A DNA stretch of 62,091 nt, taken from positions 1 through 62,091 of the forward strand of contig QHWT01000039.1 of the NCBI GenBank assembly GCA_003222675.1, written 5' to 3'. The DNA comes from Acidobacteriota bacterium (GTDB lineage Bacteria > Acidobacteriota > Vicinamibacteria > Vicinamibacterales > 2-12-FULL-66-21). The translations under genes were made by a program, and so were the position numbers. Each line of letters starts with the position of its first letter. Positions within the stretch are counted from its first letter, which is position 1. This document shows positions 33,857 through 42,266 of the stretch, piece after piece. The notes under the pieces are model-generated. The model was not told the DNA's origin, did not search any database, and was given only the letters and a program-made list of their open reading frames with translations.

Positions 33857-34866
33857 TTACCGATACGCCTCGCGGGTTGTTCTGCGAAGCCGGCAACTTC
33901 TATATCGATCCGTGGCAGCCGGTCGGACGCGCGCTGATTACGCACGCGCACAGCGATCATGCGCGGCCCGGGTCCGACGCATACCTTTGCGCGGCGCCCG
34001 GCGCGACCGTGCTGCGGCACCGATTGCCCGAGGCGAGAGTCGAAACGCTGCAGTACGGCGCGACGATTGCGATCGGCGACGTCCGCGTGTCGTTTCATCC
34101 GGCCGGCCACATCGTCGGCTCCGCGCAGGTTCGCCTCGAACGCGCGGGCGAGGTGTGGGTCGTCTCGGGGGATTACAAGCGCGCCGCGGATCCGACGGCG
34201 GCGCCGTTCGAGCCGGTGCGGTGTCACACGTTCATCACCGAGGCCACATTCGCCCTGCCGATCTACACGTGGGATCCGCCGGCATCGGTCATCGACGAGA
34301 TCGTCACATGGTGGCGTCTCAACCGCGACGCCGAACAGCCTTCTCTCCTCTTCTGCTACGTGCTCGGCAAGGCGCAGCGGATCCTCGCAGAGCTCCGTGA
34401 ACATGCGTGGGAGCCGATCCGGCTTCATGGCGCGATGGCGGGCGTGACCGACGCGTATCGAGAGGCGGGCATTGCGCTGGCAGCGACGGAGCGCATTGCC
34501 GAAGGGACCCGCGGCAAGGCGCTGTCGCGCGCGCTGGTGTTGGCGCCGATCTCCGCGCGCGGGACGCCGTGGATGCGCCGCGTGCCCAATGCGTCAACCG
34601 CGTTCGCGTCCGGGCTGATGCGCGTCCGCGGCGTGCGACGTCAGCGCGCGTTCGATCGCGGGTTCGTGTTGTCCGATCATGCCGACTGGCCGTCGCTGCT
34701 CGGCACGATTGAGGAGACGGGCGCGTCGCGCGTGCTCGTGACGCACGGCTGGTCCGACGCGCTCGCGCGGTTTCTTGCCGAGCGCGGACTGGAGACCGCC
34801 ACGCTCCGCACGGCGTTCGAAGGCGAGGCCGGCGAGCTCGCGCCCGAACCGGAGCCCGCGGCGTGA
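33853..34866 (+). CDS. ligase-associated DNA exonuclease (MBL fold)
   Basis: A 337-residue metallo-beta-lactamase/beta-CASP-type protein. HAHSDHARPG is the metal motif near residue 32, followed by GHIVGSAQVRLE, GDYKRAADPT and SDHADW, as in the exonuclease of the ligase-associated DNA-damage-response set. It would process DNA ends before sealing. ATGA/GTGA overlaps join it to the membrane glycosyltransferase and to the ligase. Confidence 0.87.
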   Translation: MITDTPRGLFCEAGNFYIDPWQPVGRALITHAHSDHARPGSDAYLCAAPGATVLRHRLPEARVETLQYGATIAIGDVRVSFHPAGHIVGSAQVRLERAGEVWVVSGDYKRAADPTAAPFEPVRCHTFITEATFALPIYTWDPPASVIDEIVTWWRLNRDAEQPSLLFCYVLGKAQRILAELREHAWEPIRLHGAMAGVTDAYREAGIALAATERIAEGTRGKALSRALVLAPISARGTPWMRRVPNASTAFASGLMRVRGVRRQRAFDRGFVLSDHADWPSLLGTIEETGASRVLVTHGWSDALARFLAERGLETATLRTAFEGEAGELAPEPEPAA

Positions 34867-36449
34867 AGCGGTTCGCCACGCTCTACGAAGCCATCGATCG
34901 CACCACGTCCACGAACGCGAAGGTGGCGGCGCTCGTCGAGTACTTTCGCAGCGCGCCCCCGGCGGATGCCGCGTGGGCGGTCTACTTTCTCACAGGGCGG
35001 CGATTGAAACGGCTCGTGCCCTCCGCAGCGCTTCGGGAATGGGCGGAGATGCTGACCGGCGTTCCGGAGTGGCTCTTCGGCGAATGCTATGCCGCGGTCG
35101 GTGACGGCGCCGAGCTCGTCGCGCTGCTCCTGGACGCCCTGCCGCACGACGAAGTGGAATTCGATCTGCCGCTCGCGTCCTGGGTCGAGGACCGTCTGCT
35201 GCCGCTCGCAAAGACGGATATCGCAGGTCAACGCGCCAACGTGATGCGGTGGTGGCGGGTGCTGCCGCGGACCGAACGGTTTCTCTTGAACAAGCTGCTG
35301 ACCGGCGAGTTCCGCGTCGGCGTCGCGCAGACTCTCGTCGTGCGCGCCCTCGCCGAGGCCGCGGCCATCGAGACTACGACGGTCGCCGCGCGGCTGATGG
35401 GTGATTGGACGCCCTCGGATGACTGGTTCGCCACCGTCCTGGCGCCCGCGACCGGCGGCGCAGATGCCTCGCAGCCGTATCCGTTCTTCCTTGCGTCGCC
35501 GCTCGAAGATCCTCTCGAGACGCTCGGCGCACGGAGCGACTGGTTCGTCGAATGGAAGTGGGACGGCATCCGCGCGCAGCTCATTCGCCGCGCCGGTCAG
35601 ACGTGGCTGTGGTCGCGCGGCGAGGAGCTCATCACGCTCCGATTTCCCGAGATTGCGGCGGCCGCCACGCACCTGCCGGACGGCACGGTCCTCGACGGCG
35701 AGGTCCTCGCGTTTCGTGAGGCACGTCCGCTGCCCTTCTCCGCGCTGCAGCAGCGCATCGGACGGCAACGGCAGCTCGCGCAAATCATGCGCGCAGTCCC
35801 CGTCGTGTTCATGGCGTATGACGTGCTCGAACAGGACGGGCGCGATCTGCGCGCGGAGCCGCTCTGCGTGCGGCGCGCCGCGTTGATGCAGTGTGTGCCG
35901 CACGCGGGCGTCCTCCGGATGTCGAGCGAGGTGAACGAACCGACGTGGGACGCGCTCGCGACACTGCGCGCCGAGTCGCGTGCCCGCCGGGTCGAAGGCT
36001 TTATCCTCAAGCGCCTGTCGTCCCCCTACGGCGTCGGCAGGAAGCGCGGCGACTGGTGGAAATGGAAAATCGACCCGCTCACGATTGATGCGGTGCTGAT
36101 TTATGCGCAGCCTGGCAGCGGCCGGCGCGCAAGCCTCCTGACCGATTACACGTTCGGCGTCTGGGACGGCGACCAGCTCGTGCCGATCGCAAAAGCGTAT
36201 TCGGGTCTCTCGAACGCGGAGATCGACGAGCTCGATCGGTGGATCCGTCGACATACGCGCGATCGTCACGGACCGGTGCGGGTCGTCGAACCGGTCCATG
36301 TCTTCGAGCTCGGGTTCGAGGCGATCGCACCGTCGACGCGGCATCGAAGCGGGATCGCCGTGCGCTTTCCGCGAATGCTGCGATGGCGGCGTGACAAGGG
36401 TGTCTCCGAGGCAGACACGCTCGAGGCGTTGAAGCGGCTGATGGGCTGA
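34863..36449 (+). CDS. ATP-dependent DNA ligase, ligase-associated damage-response type
   Basis: A 528-residue ligase of the bacterial LigB/LigC-like group that accompanies the MBL exonuclease. The adenylated Lys is in EWKWDGIRAQLI (Lys232). The N-terminal 210 residues form the DNA-binding domain, and the C-terminal OB fold includes VGRKRGDWWKWK and SGIAVRFPRMLRW. The family usually also includes an Lhr-like helicase and the PdeM phosphodiesterase, which are absent here. Confidence 0.92.
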   Translation: MKRFATLYEAIDRTTSTNAKVAALVEYFRSAPPADAAWAVYFLTGRRLKRLVPSAALREWAEMLTGVPEWLFGECYAAVGDGAELVALLLDALPHDEVEFDLPLASWVEDRLLPLAKTDIAGQRANVMRWWRVLPRTERFLLNKLLTGEFRVGVAQTLVVRALAEAAAIETTTVAARLMGDWTPSDDWFATVLAPATGGADASQPYPFFLASPLEDPLETLGARSDWFVEWKWDGIRAQLIRRAGQTWLWSRGEELITLRFPEIAAAATHLPDGTVLDGEVLAFREARPLPFSALQQRIGRQRQLAQIMRAVPVVFMAYDVLEQDGRDLRAEPLCVRRAALMQCVPHAGVLRMSSEVNEPTWDALATLRAESRARRVEGFILKRLSSPYGVGRKRGDWWKWKIDPLTIDAVLIYAQPGSGRRASLLTDYTFGVWDGDQLVPIAKAYSGLSNAEIDELDRWIRRHTRDRHGPVRVVEPVHVFELGFEAIAPSTRHRSGIAVRFPRMLRWRRDKGVSEADTLEALKRLMG

Positions 36450-36477
36450 TCCTGCGGCTGTGGTATCGCGGCCGGGT

Positions 36478-36492
36478 TAGCACGCTTCTTGC
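36478..36492 (+). promoter_or_regulatory. sigma-54-like element
   Basis: TAGCACG-N4-TTGC resembles the sigma-54 consensus TGGCACG-N4-TTGC, with one mismatch in the normally invariant GG. It lies about 25 bp ahead of the next gene. Weak candidate. Confidence 0.25.
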
Positions 36493-36516
36493 GACTCCCC
36501 TGCCTCGAGTGAAGGG

Positions 36517-37299
36517 ATGAGGCCGCAACCCGGCGTCCGGACACCCCGCGGACCCCAAATCAGGCCGCAGGGGACGACACACGCCGCCGGCGTGTGGGTT
36601 CTGGCCTTCACACTCGCTGCCGGCTCGGCCATGACGGTCGGCGCCGCATCTGATGCCGAACGTCTGCTCGCCGCGCGATTTCTCCCCCGTCAGGAAGAGC
36701 CCCTCCGATCCTACCGTGCGTTGCGCCGGATGCACGCCTGGAGCGAACGCTTCAAACAGGAGGGGTGGCTCGAGGCCTGGACCGAGCTGAAGGAGGGCAA
36801 GTTCAATTATGAAATCGTGACCGAGCGCGGGTCCGACACCATTCGCGAACGCGTCCTCCGCGCGCTCCTCAAGCGGGAGCAGGAGCTCGTGAATAGCGGC
36901 GATGCCGGCAAGTGCGAACTCACGTCGGACAATTACGATTTTACAGAGGCGGGCCGCGATACCGACGGGACCCACGTCGTCCAGCTCACGCCGCGGCGGA
37001 AAGACGTGCTGCTCGTCGAGGGCAAGATGGTGCTGAGCCCTGACGGAGGTGAGCTGCTGCGCGTCGAAGGACGGCTCGCGAAGAATCCGTCCTTCTGGAC
37101 CAGCCTGGTCAATATCGTCCGGCATTACGGCCGCCTCGGCGGCGTGCGGGTTCCGGTCGCGACCGAATCCACCGCGAAGGTGAAGTTCGTCGGCACCTCG
37201 CAACTCGAAGTCGCCTACGAGTACGAGACGGTGAACAATCGCCGCGTCAGCTTGAGCGCGCAGCGGCTAACAGCGCCTTCGCGTAACGCTGCGCGATAA
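36517..37299 (+). CDS. exported protein of unknown function
   Basis: Up to 260 residues with an N-terminal hydrophobic signal (WVLAFTLAAGSAMTVGAAS) after a basic, Pro-rich extension. The mature part is a run of amphipathic strands (KFNYEIVTERGS, VVQLTPRRKDVLLVEGKMVL, LLRVEGRLAKN) that would fit a LolA/outer-membrane-lipoprotein-sorting type barrel. I do not recognise a specific family. The ATG at 36517 has a purine run only one base away, so a downstream start is possible. Its last 53 bp overlap the convergent TatT gene. Confidence 0.65.
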   Translation: MRPQPGVRTPRGPQIRPQGTTHAAGVWVLAFTLAAGSAMTVGAASDAERLLAARFLPRQEEPLRSYRALRRMHAWSERFKQEGWLEAWTELKEGKFNYEIVTERGSDTIRERVLRALLKREQELVNSGDAGKCELTSDNYDFTEAGRDTDGTHVVQLTPRRKDVLLVEGKMVLSPDGGELLRVEGRLAKNPSFWTSLVNIVRHYGRLGGVRVPVATESTAKVKFVGTSQLEVAYEYETVNNRRVSLSAQRLTAPSRNAAR

Positions 37300-38125
37300 G
37301 GTTCGTCAAGCGCCGGACTGGACTGTTTTGCACGTCGATTGTCACCGCCTGCTCGAGCAGCTTCCTGCGTTCCGCCCCTTCCGGCAGTGTCATTGCCATC
37401 GCCAGATAGGCGAACACCGATCGTCCCTCGGATAACTCGATCGCCCGGTTGAAGTCCGCGCGTGCGGCTGCCGGCGAGCCGCCAAGAAGCCTCGGTAAAC
37501 CGTCAATCGCGATGAGCGCTTCGTGGATCGCTCCCAGCTGCCACGTGTCGTCCAGCGTCTTCGCGCGCGCGAGCAGGGCGCGCACCGCCACGAGCTCTCC
37601 AATTCGTTTCAATTGGTCGTCCGCGAGCGACAATTCGGCGCCCCATGCCGCGCCCGTCCAGTACAGGAAGGGCACATCCTGCACGGTCGTGACGTTGAGC
37701 ACTGCGGGGTGACCGACGATCGATCGCTCGGTGATGCGCGCGTGATTGACGGCCAGGCCACGCAGGCAATAGCCTCTGGCCCGCTGATACATGCGCCGCG
37801 CGCGATCGCGCAGCTCGCGCGCGGCAGTCGGATTGCCGCCCTGAAGCGCCGACTCCACGTGGAGAAAGCCGTAGGAGTACTGCGTGAAGCCGCTGCAGGC
37901 CGTCAGCAGCAGGCCGACGTGGTTCGGCGACTGCGAGAGGAACATCTCGATGGTCTTCAGCGTCGATGGCGCGGCCGCGCGAACGAATTCCGGATCGTTG
38001 TCGGAGTCGTACACAGCACTGCTCGCCGCGAGCGCCGATGCCATCCGGTTGAGGCCAGCCTGTTTCAACGAACAGCCGGACAGCAGGACGAGCGCAGCGG
38101 CCGCTGCGACGCATCTGATCGACAT
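37247..38125 (-). CDS. TRAP transporter TatT-family lipoprotein
   Basis: A 292-residue lipoprotein: lipobox LLSGC with Cys18, then helical TPR-like repeats with the family pieces YDSDNDPEFVRAAAPSTLK and SGFTQYSYGFLHVES and RARGYCLRGL. TatT proteins form an extracytoplasmic ring with a TatP ligand-binding partner and a TRAP permease. Neither partner is nearby, so this is an orphan copy. Confidence 0.8.
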   Translation of the reverse strand: MSIRCVAAAAALVLLSGCSLKQAGLNRMASALAASSAVYDSDNDPEFVRAAAPSTLKTIEMFLSQSPNHVGLLLTACSGFTQYSYGFLHVESALQGGNPTAARELRDRARRMYQRARGYCLRGLAVNHARITERSIVGHPAVLNVTTVQDVPFLYWTGAAWGAELSLADDQLKRIGELVAVRALLARAKTLDDTWQLGAIHEALIAIDGLPRLLGGSPAAARADFNRAIELSEGRSVFAYLAMAMTLPEGAERRKLLEQAVTIDVQNSPVRRLTNLIAQRYAKALLAAARSS

Positions 38126-38186
38126 CGGAAAACGACGATAGCATACGCATCCGCTGCGACTGGCTTGCGGCTTGCTCGCCTTGTTT

Positions 38187-38206
38187 CTTCCGCCTGATGG
38201 CGGAAG
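38187..38206 (+). promoter_or_regulatory. hairpin covering the ribosome site of the 38215 gene
   Basis: CTTCCGCC-TGAT-GGCGGAAG: perfect 8-bp stem, 4-base loop. Its right arm contains most of the ribosome site GGAAGGAG (38202-38209). If transcribed with the gene it would restrict translation. The sequence is related to the palindrome at 56701-56722. Confidence 0.5.
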
Positions 38207-38214
38207 GAGACGCC

Positions 38215-38421
38215 ATGGCAGATACACCGAAATACCGTGACGACAGGCTTCCCGTGACCGCCGAAGTCGGCGGCGAAGGCGGAAGCTATGCGGATCCCAC
38301 GCTTCAAAAGGCCACAGAAGAAGGACACATCGATACCGAGTCGAGGCCCATCGCGCCGGACCACATGGTGCCGCCCGGCCCGGATCCTGACCGAGGGATG
38401 AAGAAGGCACCGAGCGAATAA
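38215..38421 (+). CDS. small acidic hydrophilic protein
   Basis: A 68-residue protein without signal peptide or membrane segment, rich in Asp, Glu, Pro and Gly (VTAEVGGEGGSYADPTLQKA). I do not recognise it. A ribosome site six bases ahead of the ATG supports it as a gene. It is probably disordered. Confidence 0.55.
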   Translation: MADTPKYRDDRLPVTAEVGGEGGSYADPTLQKATEEGHIDTESRPIAPDHMVPPGPDPDRGMKKAPSE

Positions 38422-38423
38422 GG

Positions 38424-38515
38424 CGGGATGCGGGGCGCGGGATCCGGGGTGCGACGGGGCGCGGGATCCCGGACATTGCACAGCGCGCATCCCGTACCCC
38501 GGACCCCGCACCCCG
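38424..38515. repeat. GCGGGGT-family palindrome after the small gene
   Basis: Left part 38424-38467 carries units such as GCGGGAT, GCGGGGC and CGGGGTGCG; right arm 38489-38515 carries the complement. It begins two bases after the TAA. The same unit builds the array at 51680-51766. Confidence 0.8.
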
Positions 38516-38531
38516 TCTGGGTCAGTTCCCC

Positions 38532-38578
38532 TTGACAATCTACAAGAGCCGCGTCTATCCTCTTGTCGACCGTCGACA
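38532..38578 (+). promoter_or_regulatory. promoter and candidate PadR operator of pair 2
   Basis: Perfect TTGACA at 38532-38537, 18-bp spacer, TATCCT at 38556-38561. A 15-bp palindrome TGTCGAC-C-GTCGACA (38564-38578) covers the expected transcription start and reaches the ribosome site AGGAGG, a position that suits self-repression. Confidence 0.65.
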
Positions 38579-38587
38579 GGAGGATAG

Positions 38588-38914
38588 ATGGCGCCAAAGT
38601 CTGACTTGCTGCAGGGCACGCTCGACCTGCTGATCCTGCGCACGCTCTCGACGGGAGCCATGCATGGGTGGGGAATCTCGCTCCGCATCCAGCAGCTCTC
38701 GCGCGACGTGCTGCAGATCAACCAGGGATCGCTGTACCCCGCGCTGCATCGCCTCGAGCAGCAGGGCCTGATTGAAGCGGAATGGGGCAACTCGGAGAAC
38801 AACCGGCAGGCCAAGTTCTACCAGCTCACCCGCGATGGCCGAAAGCAGCTCGCGGAGGAAACGCGCAACTGGGAACGGCTCTCCGATGCCGTCGCGCGCG
38901 TCCTGGCCGGGTAG
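38588..38914 (+). CDS. PadR-family transcriptional regulator 2
   Basis: A 108-residue winged-helix regulator closely similar to the one at 10580 (shared [11 protein letters not shown] and [11 protein letters not shown]). It lies 88 bp ahead of the second ADOP permease. AGGAGG precedes the ATG at good spacing, and a palindromic operator candidate overlaps the promoter. Confidence 0.92.
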   Translation: MAPKSDLLQGTLDLLILRTLSTGAMHGWGISLRIQQLSRDVLQINQGSLYPALHRLEQQGLIEAEWGNSENNRQAKFYQLTRDGRKQLAEETRNWERLSDAVARVLAG

Positions 38915-39002
38915 CGAGCGCCGACTGAATTTGCTGCCGCAAGGTAAGCAGGAGATCGCCGCAACAGGCCGCGCCGCGAGGCATGAAAGGAAGCCCACAC
39001 GC

Positions 39003-41672
39003 ATGATCCGCCATCTCTCCGTTCGTTTGAAATCGCTCCTCCGCCGCGAGCGTCTCGAGAAGGAGCTCGACGTCGAGCTCCAATACCACCTCGACATGCT
39101 CATCGATCAGAACCTGAAAGCGGGCATGTCGGCGCTGGAGGCACGCCGGGCCGCGCTGCGCGTCTTCGGCCCCATTTCCAGCATCAAGGATGACGTGCGC
39201 GATACGTGGTTGTCGCGGTTTCTCGAAACCGCCGCGCAGGATATCCGCTACGGCGTGCGCAATCTCCGGCGCAATCCTGGATTCGCCCTCGTCGTGATGC
39301 TGACGATGTCGTTGGGGATAGGCGCGAACAGCGCGATTTTCAGCGTCGTCGACGGCGTGCTGCTGCGGCCGCTTCCCTTCCGCAACGGCGACCGCATCGT
39401 CGTGCTCCGCCAGGGACAGGGGGACACGGTCGCGAACAACATCGGGTTCTCCCCGAAGGACATCGTCGATTATCGACAGGCCCGCTCGTTCAGCGACCTC
39501 GTCGAATTTCACAACATGTTCTTCACGCTGCTCGGGCGTGCCGAACCGGAGCGTGTGTCGACGGGGGTCGTGTCGGCGAATTTCTTCGACGCGCTCGGCG
39601 TCTCGCCGATGTACGGGCGCGGCTTCGTCGACGCCGACGAGGCGCAGGGGGCGCCGGCCGTCCTCGTCCTCAGCTACAAATACTGGCAGCGCAGCTTCGG
39701 CGGGGATCCGCGAATCGTCGGGCAAGTGTTCCGGATGAACGATCGCCCGCACACCGTGATCGGCGTGCTGCCAGCCGTGCCGCAGTACCCGCTCGACGTC
39801 GACGTCTACATGCCGACCTCCGCCTGCCCGTTCCGGTCGAACCCGCGCAACATCGACAACCGGCAGTTCCGATTGATTCAGACGGCGTTCGCGCGGGTGA
39901 AGCCGGAAGTCACTCTCGGCAAGTCACAGGCGGATCTCGATATCCTCGCCGCCCGACTCGCAAAGGAATATCCAGGCGATTACCCCGACAAGAATTTCCA
40001 CGCGACAGAGACACCGCTCAAGGAAGACCTGACGCGGAACTTCAGGGCCACGCTGTTGATCCTGCTCGGCACGGCAGGATTCGTCCTGCTGATTGTGTGC
40101 GCGTCGATAGCCAACCTGCTGCTCGCCCGCATGGTCAGACGCGAGCGGGAGTTCTCGGTGAGGGCGGCGCTGGGCGCGAGCCGGAAACGGCTGCTGCGGC
40201 AGCTCCTCACCGAAAGCCTGCTGCTGGCCGTCGCGGGAGGCGTGCTCGGGCTCGTGGTCGCCTGGACGACACACACGCTGCTCGTCACCTATGCGGAGCG
40301 TTACACGAGCCGCGCGATCGAGATCAGCCTCGATCAGAACGTCCTGCTCTTCACGCTCGTCGTGTCCGTGCTCACCGGGCTCGTGTTCGGAAGCGTGCCC
40401 GCGTGGTCGACGCGCTTGGATGTGGCGCCGGCGCTGCGTGACGGCGGCCGCTCGACACACGTCAATCGCGGATTGCGAAGCACGTTGATCGTCGGTCAGG
40501 TGGCCGCGTCGTTCATGCTGCTGATCGCGTCCGGCCTCACGCTCCGCAGCCTGATGAAGCTGCAGTCGATCGATCCGGGATTCAGGACTGAGAACCTGGT
40601 GACGCTGCGGGCGGACATGAGCTTCAACAAGTTTCCCCTCAGCATGGACCGGCAGGTGCGCGCGCAGAGGATCTCGCAGTACTGGTTCGAGTTCGAGGCG
40701 CGGCTGCGGGCCGTCCCGGGTGTCACAGAAGTCGCGGGCGGTGGCACGTTCCCGCTGAACGAGCGCGGTCCCTTCTCGAACGGCCTGCAGCGCGAGGCGA
40801 AACCGCTGCCGCCGGGCGTGCAGCCGCCGCAAGTGGATTACAGGATCGCGACGCCGGATTACTTCAGGACCCTTGGACAGCCGCTGGTCTCGGGCCGCGC
40901 GTTCACCACCGCGGACACGCTCGGCGCCCCGGGCGTCGTCATCGTCAACGAAACCGCTGCGCGGCATTTCTGGCCCAACGAGGATGCGATTGGTACGCGC
41001 ATCTCGGGCGGCACGAATGCCGCCAACGAGCCTGTCTGGCTGACGGTGGTCGGCGTCGTCGCGGACATCCGGCAGCAGCTCGATCAATCCCCGCGCGACG
41101 AAGTTTACGCCCCGCTTCGGCAATTCAATTTGTTCAACACCACGTGGGTTGTCCACTCGACGCGCCCGATCGAGCAGATCGCGCGCGACGTCAAGACAAT
41201 GGCCCAGGCGCACGATCCGGAACTTCCCGTCGCCAGCTTCCGGACGCTCGCCGAGGTCCGATCCTCCTCCATCGAGAAGCCTCGTGTGACAACGTCGCTC
41301 ATTGCGATCTTCGCGATCCTCGCACTGATCATCACGGCCGCGGGGATCGCCGGCGTCATCGCCTTTTCCGTCAACCAGCGAACGCAGGAATTCGGCATAC
41401 GCATGGCGCTCGGCGCGCCGCGCGTGGGCGTGCTCGGCATGGTGCTGCGAGAAGGCCTGACGCTGGTCGCGATCGGTCTCGTCATCGGCATGGCGGGTGC
41501 GCTCGGGCTGACGCACATGCTGCAGACGCTGCTCTTCGAGGTACGTCCGACCGACTCGCTGACGTTCCTCGCGGTATCGACCGTGCTGCTGATGGTGGCC
41601 GTGCTCGCGTGCCTGCTCCCCGCGAAGCGCGCCGCTTCGGTGGATCCCATGGTGGCGCTCCGCGCGCTCTGA
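39003..41672 (+). CDS. ADOP-family ABC transporter permease 2
   Basis: An 889-residue duplicated MacB/FtsX permease with the same layout as the one at 7873: N-terminal helical cap (DVELQYHLDMLIDQNLKAGM), core, FtsX (VCASIANLLLARMVRREREF), second core, second FtsX (QEFGIRMALGAPRVGVLGMV). No ATPase is nearby. AAAGGAAG precedes the ATG. Sequence divergence between the two copies indicates old paralogues. Confidence 0.88.
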   Translation: MIRHLSVRLKSLLRRERLEKELDVELQYHLDMLIDQNLKAGMSALEARRAALRVFGPISSIKDDVRDTWLSRFLETAAQDIRYGVRNLRRNPGFALVVMLTMSLGIGANSAIFSVVDGVLLRPLPFRNGDRIVVLRQGQGDTVANNIGFSPKDIVDYRQARSFSDLVEFHNMFFTLLGRAEPERVSTGVVSANFFDALGVSPMYGRGFVDADEAQGAPAVLVLSYKYWQRSFGGDPRIVGQVFRMNDRPHTVIGVLPAVPQYPLDVDVYMPTSACPFRSNPRNIDNRQFRLIQTAFARVKPEVTLGKSQADLDILAARLAKEYPGDYPDKNFHATETPLKEDLTRNFRATLLILLGTAGFVLLIVCASIANLLLARMVRREREFSVRAALGASRKRLLRQLLTESLLLAVAGGVLGLVVAWTTHTLLVTYAERYTSRAIEISLDQNVLLFTLVVSVLTGLVFGSVPAWSTRLDVAPALRDGGRSTHVNRGLRSTLIVGQVAASFMLLIASGLTLRSLMKLQSIDPGFRTENLVTLRADMSFNKFPLSMDRQVRAQRISQYWFEFEARLRAVPGVTEVAGGGTFPLNERGPFSNGLQREAKPLPPGVQPPQVDYRIATPDYFRTLGQPLVSGRAFTTADTLGAPGVVIVNETAARHFWPNEDAIGTRISGGTNAANEPVWLTVVGVVADIRQQLDQSPRDEVYAPLRQFNLFNTTWVVHSTRPIEQIARDVKTMAQAHDPELPVASFRTLAEVRSSSIEKPRVTTSLIAIFAILALIITAAGIAGVIAFSVNQRTQEFGIRMALGAPRVGVLGMVLREGLTLVAIGLVIGMAGALGLTHMLQTLLFEVRPTDSLTFLAVSTVLLMVAVLACLLPAKRAASVDPMVALRAL

Positions 41673-41690
41673 ACGCCCGGTCTAACCACC

Positions 41691-41788
41691 TCCGCCAAGG
41701 CTACGGTGGTCCGCCGAAGCGCTTCGCGCGAAGGCGGAACACCCGGCCTACACTTCCGTGCACGTGCAGGGCGGACCTTCAGGTCCGC
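41691..41788. repeat. TCCGCC/GGCGGA palindromes between ADOP 2 and the broken lactamase
   Basis: TCCGCC (41691-41696) faces GGCGGA (41733-41738) with a perfect GAAGCGCTTC at 41716-41725 between. A second, perfect 18-bp palindrome GCGGACCT-TC-AGGTCCGC lies at 41771-41788. Confidence 0.75.
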
Positions 41789-41826
41789 CGTCATGACCGC
41801 TGAGCCTCGTGTTACGCTGACGCGCC

Positions 41827-42266
41827 ATGGACGTCCTCGTTTCCATGGCGCTCGCCTCTTCACTCGCCCTTCAACCAGGCAGGAACTATCGCCCGGGCAC
41901 ACGAGAGGATGCACGACGTGGACGATGGAGGTGAAGGATGCGGATGGAAAGACGCTGCACGTGGTGTTTGCGGGCAGCACCACCGTGAACGACGGAGTGA
42001 AGCTCGTGGACAACGCGCAATACCCGCGAATCGCGGACGATTACCGCCGCGCATTTGCCGTGCTGAACCAGCTGCGGTGCGACGTCTTTCTTCCGGCGCA
42101 TGCCAGCATGTTCGCGGATTTCCGCGACAAGGCGTCAGCCGCGCGCCGCGGCGCCACGCCGAACCGGTTCGTCGATCCCGGGGCGCTCGGTGCGTTTCTC
42201 CGGTACTCGCAGCAGGCGTTTGAGACGAAGCTTGCCGCACAGCAGAAGACCGCCCCTCGCCAATGA
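41827..42266 (+). pseudogene. truncated subclass B3 metallo-beta-lactamase
   Basis: The frame ending at 42266 encodes only the C-terminal half of a B3 enzyme: SPGHTRGCTTW (third zinc His), VFAGSTTVNDGVKLVDN, YPRIADDYRRAFAVL and FLPAHASMF (last zinc His). The N-terminal half with the HxHxDH motif is missing. A short frame at 41827 in another phase encodes a signal-like MDVLVSMALASSLAL that ends in the same region. I infer one internal deletion with a frameshift. The remnant cannot bind two zincs. Its stop overlaps the next ATG. Confidence 0.75.

Noticed and set aside
41706-42266. Intact gene starting MVRRSASREGG
   Set aside because: The first 50 residues are translated repeat and spacer; the conserved part is only the second half of a B3 lactamase.
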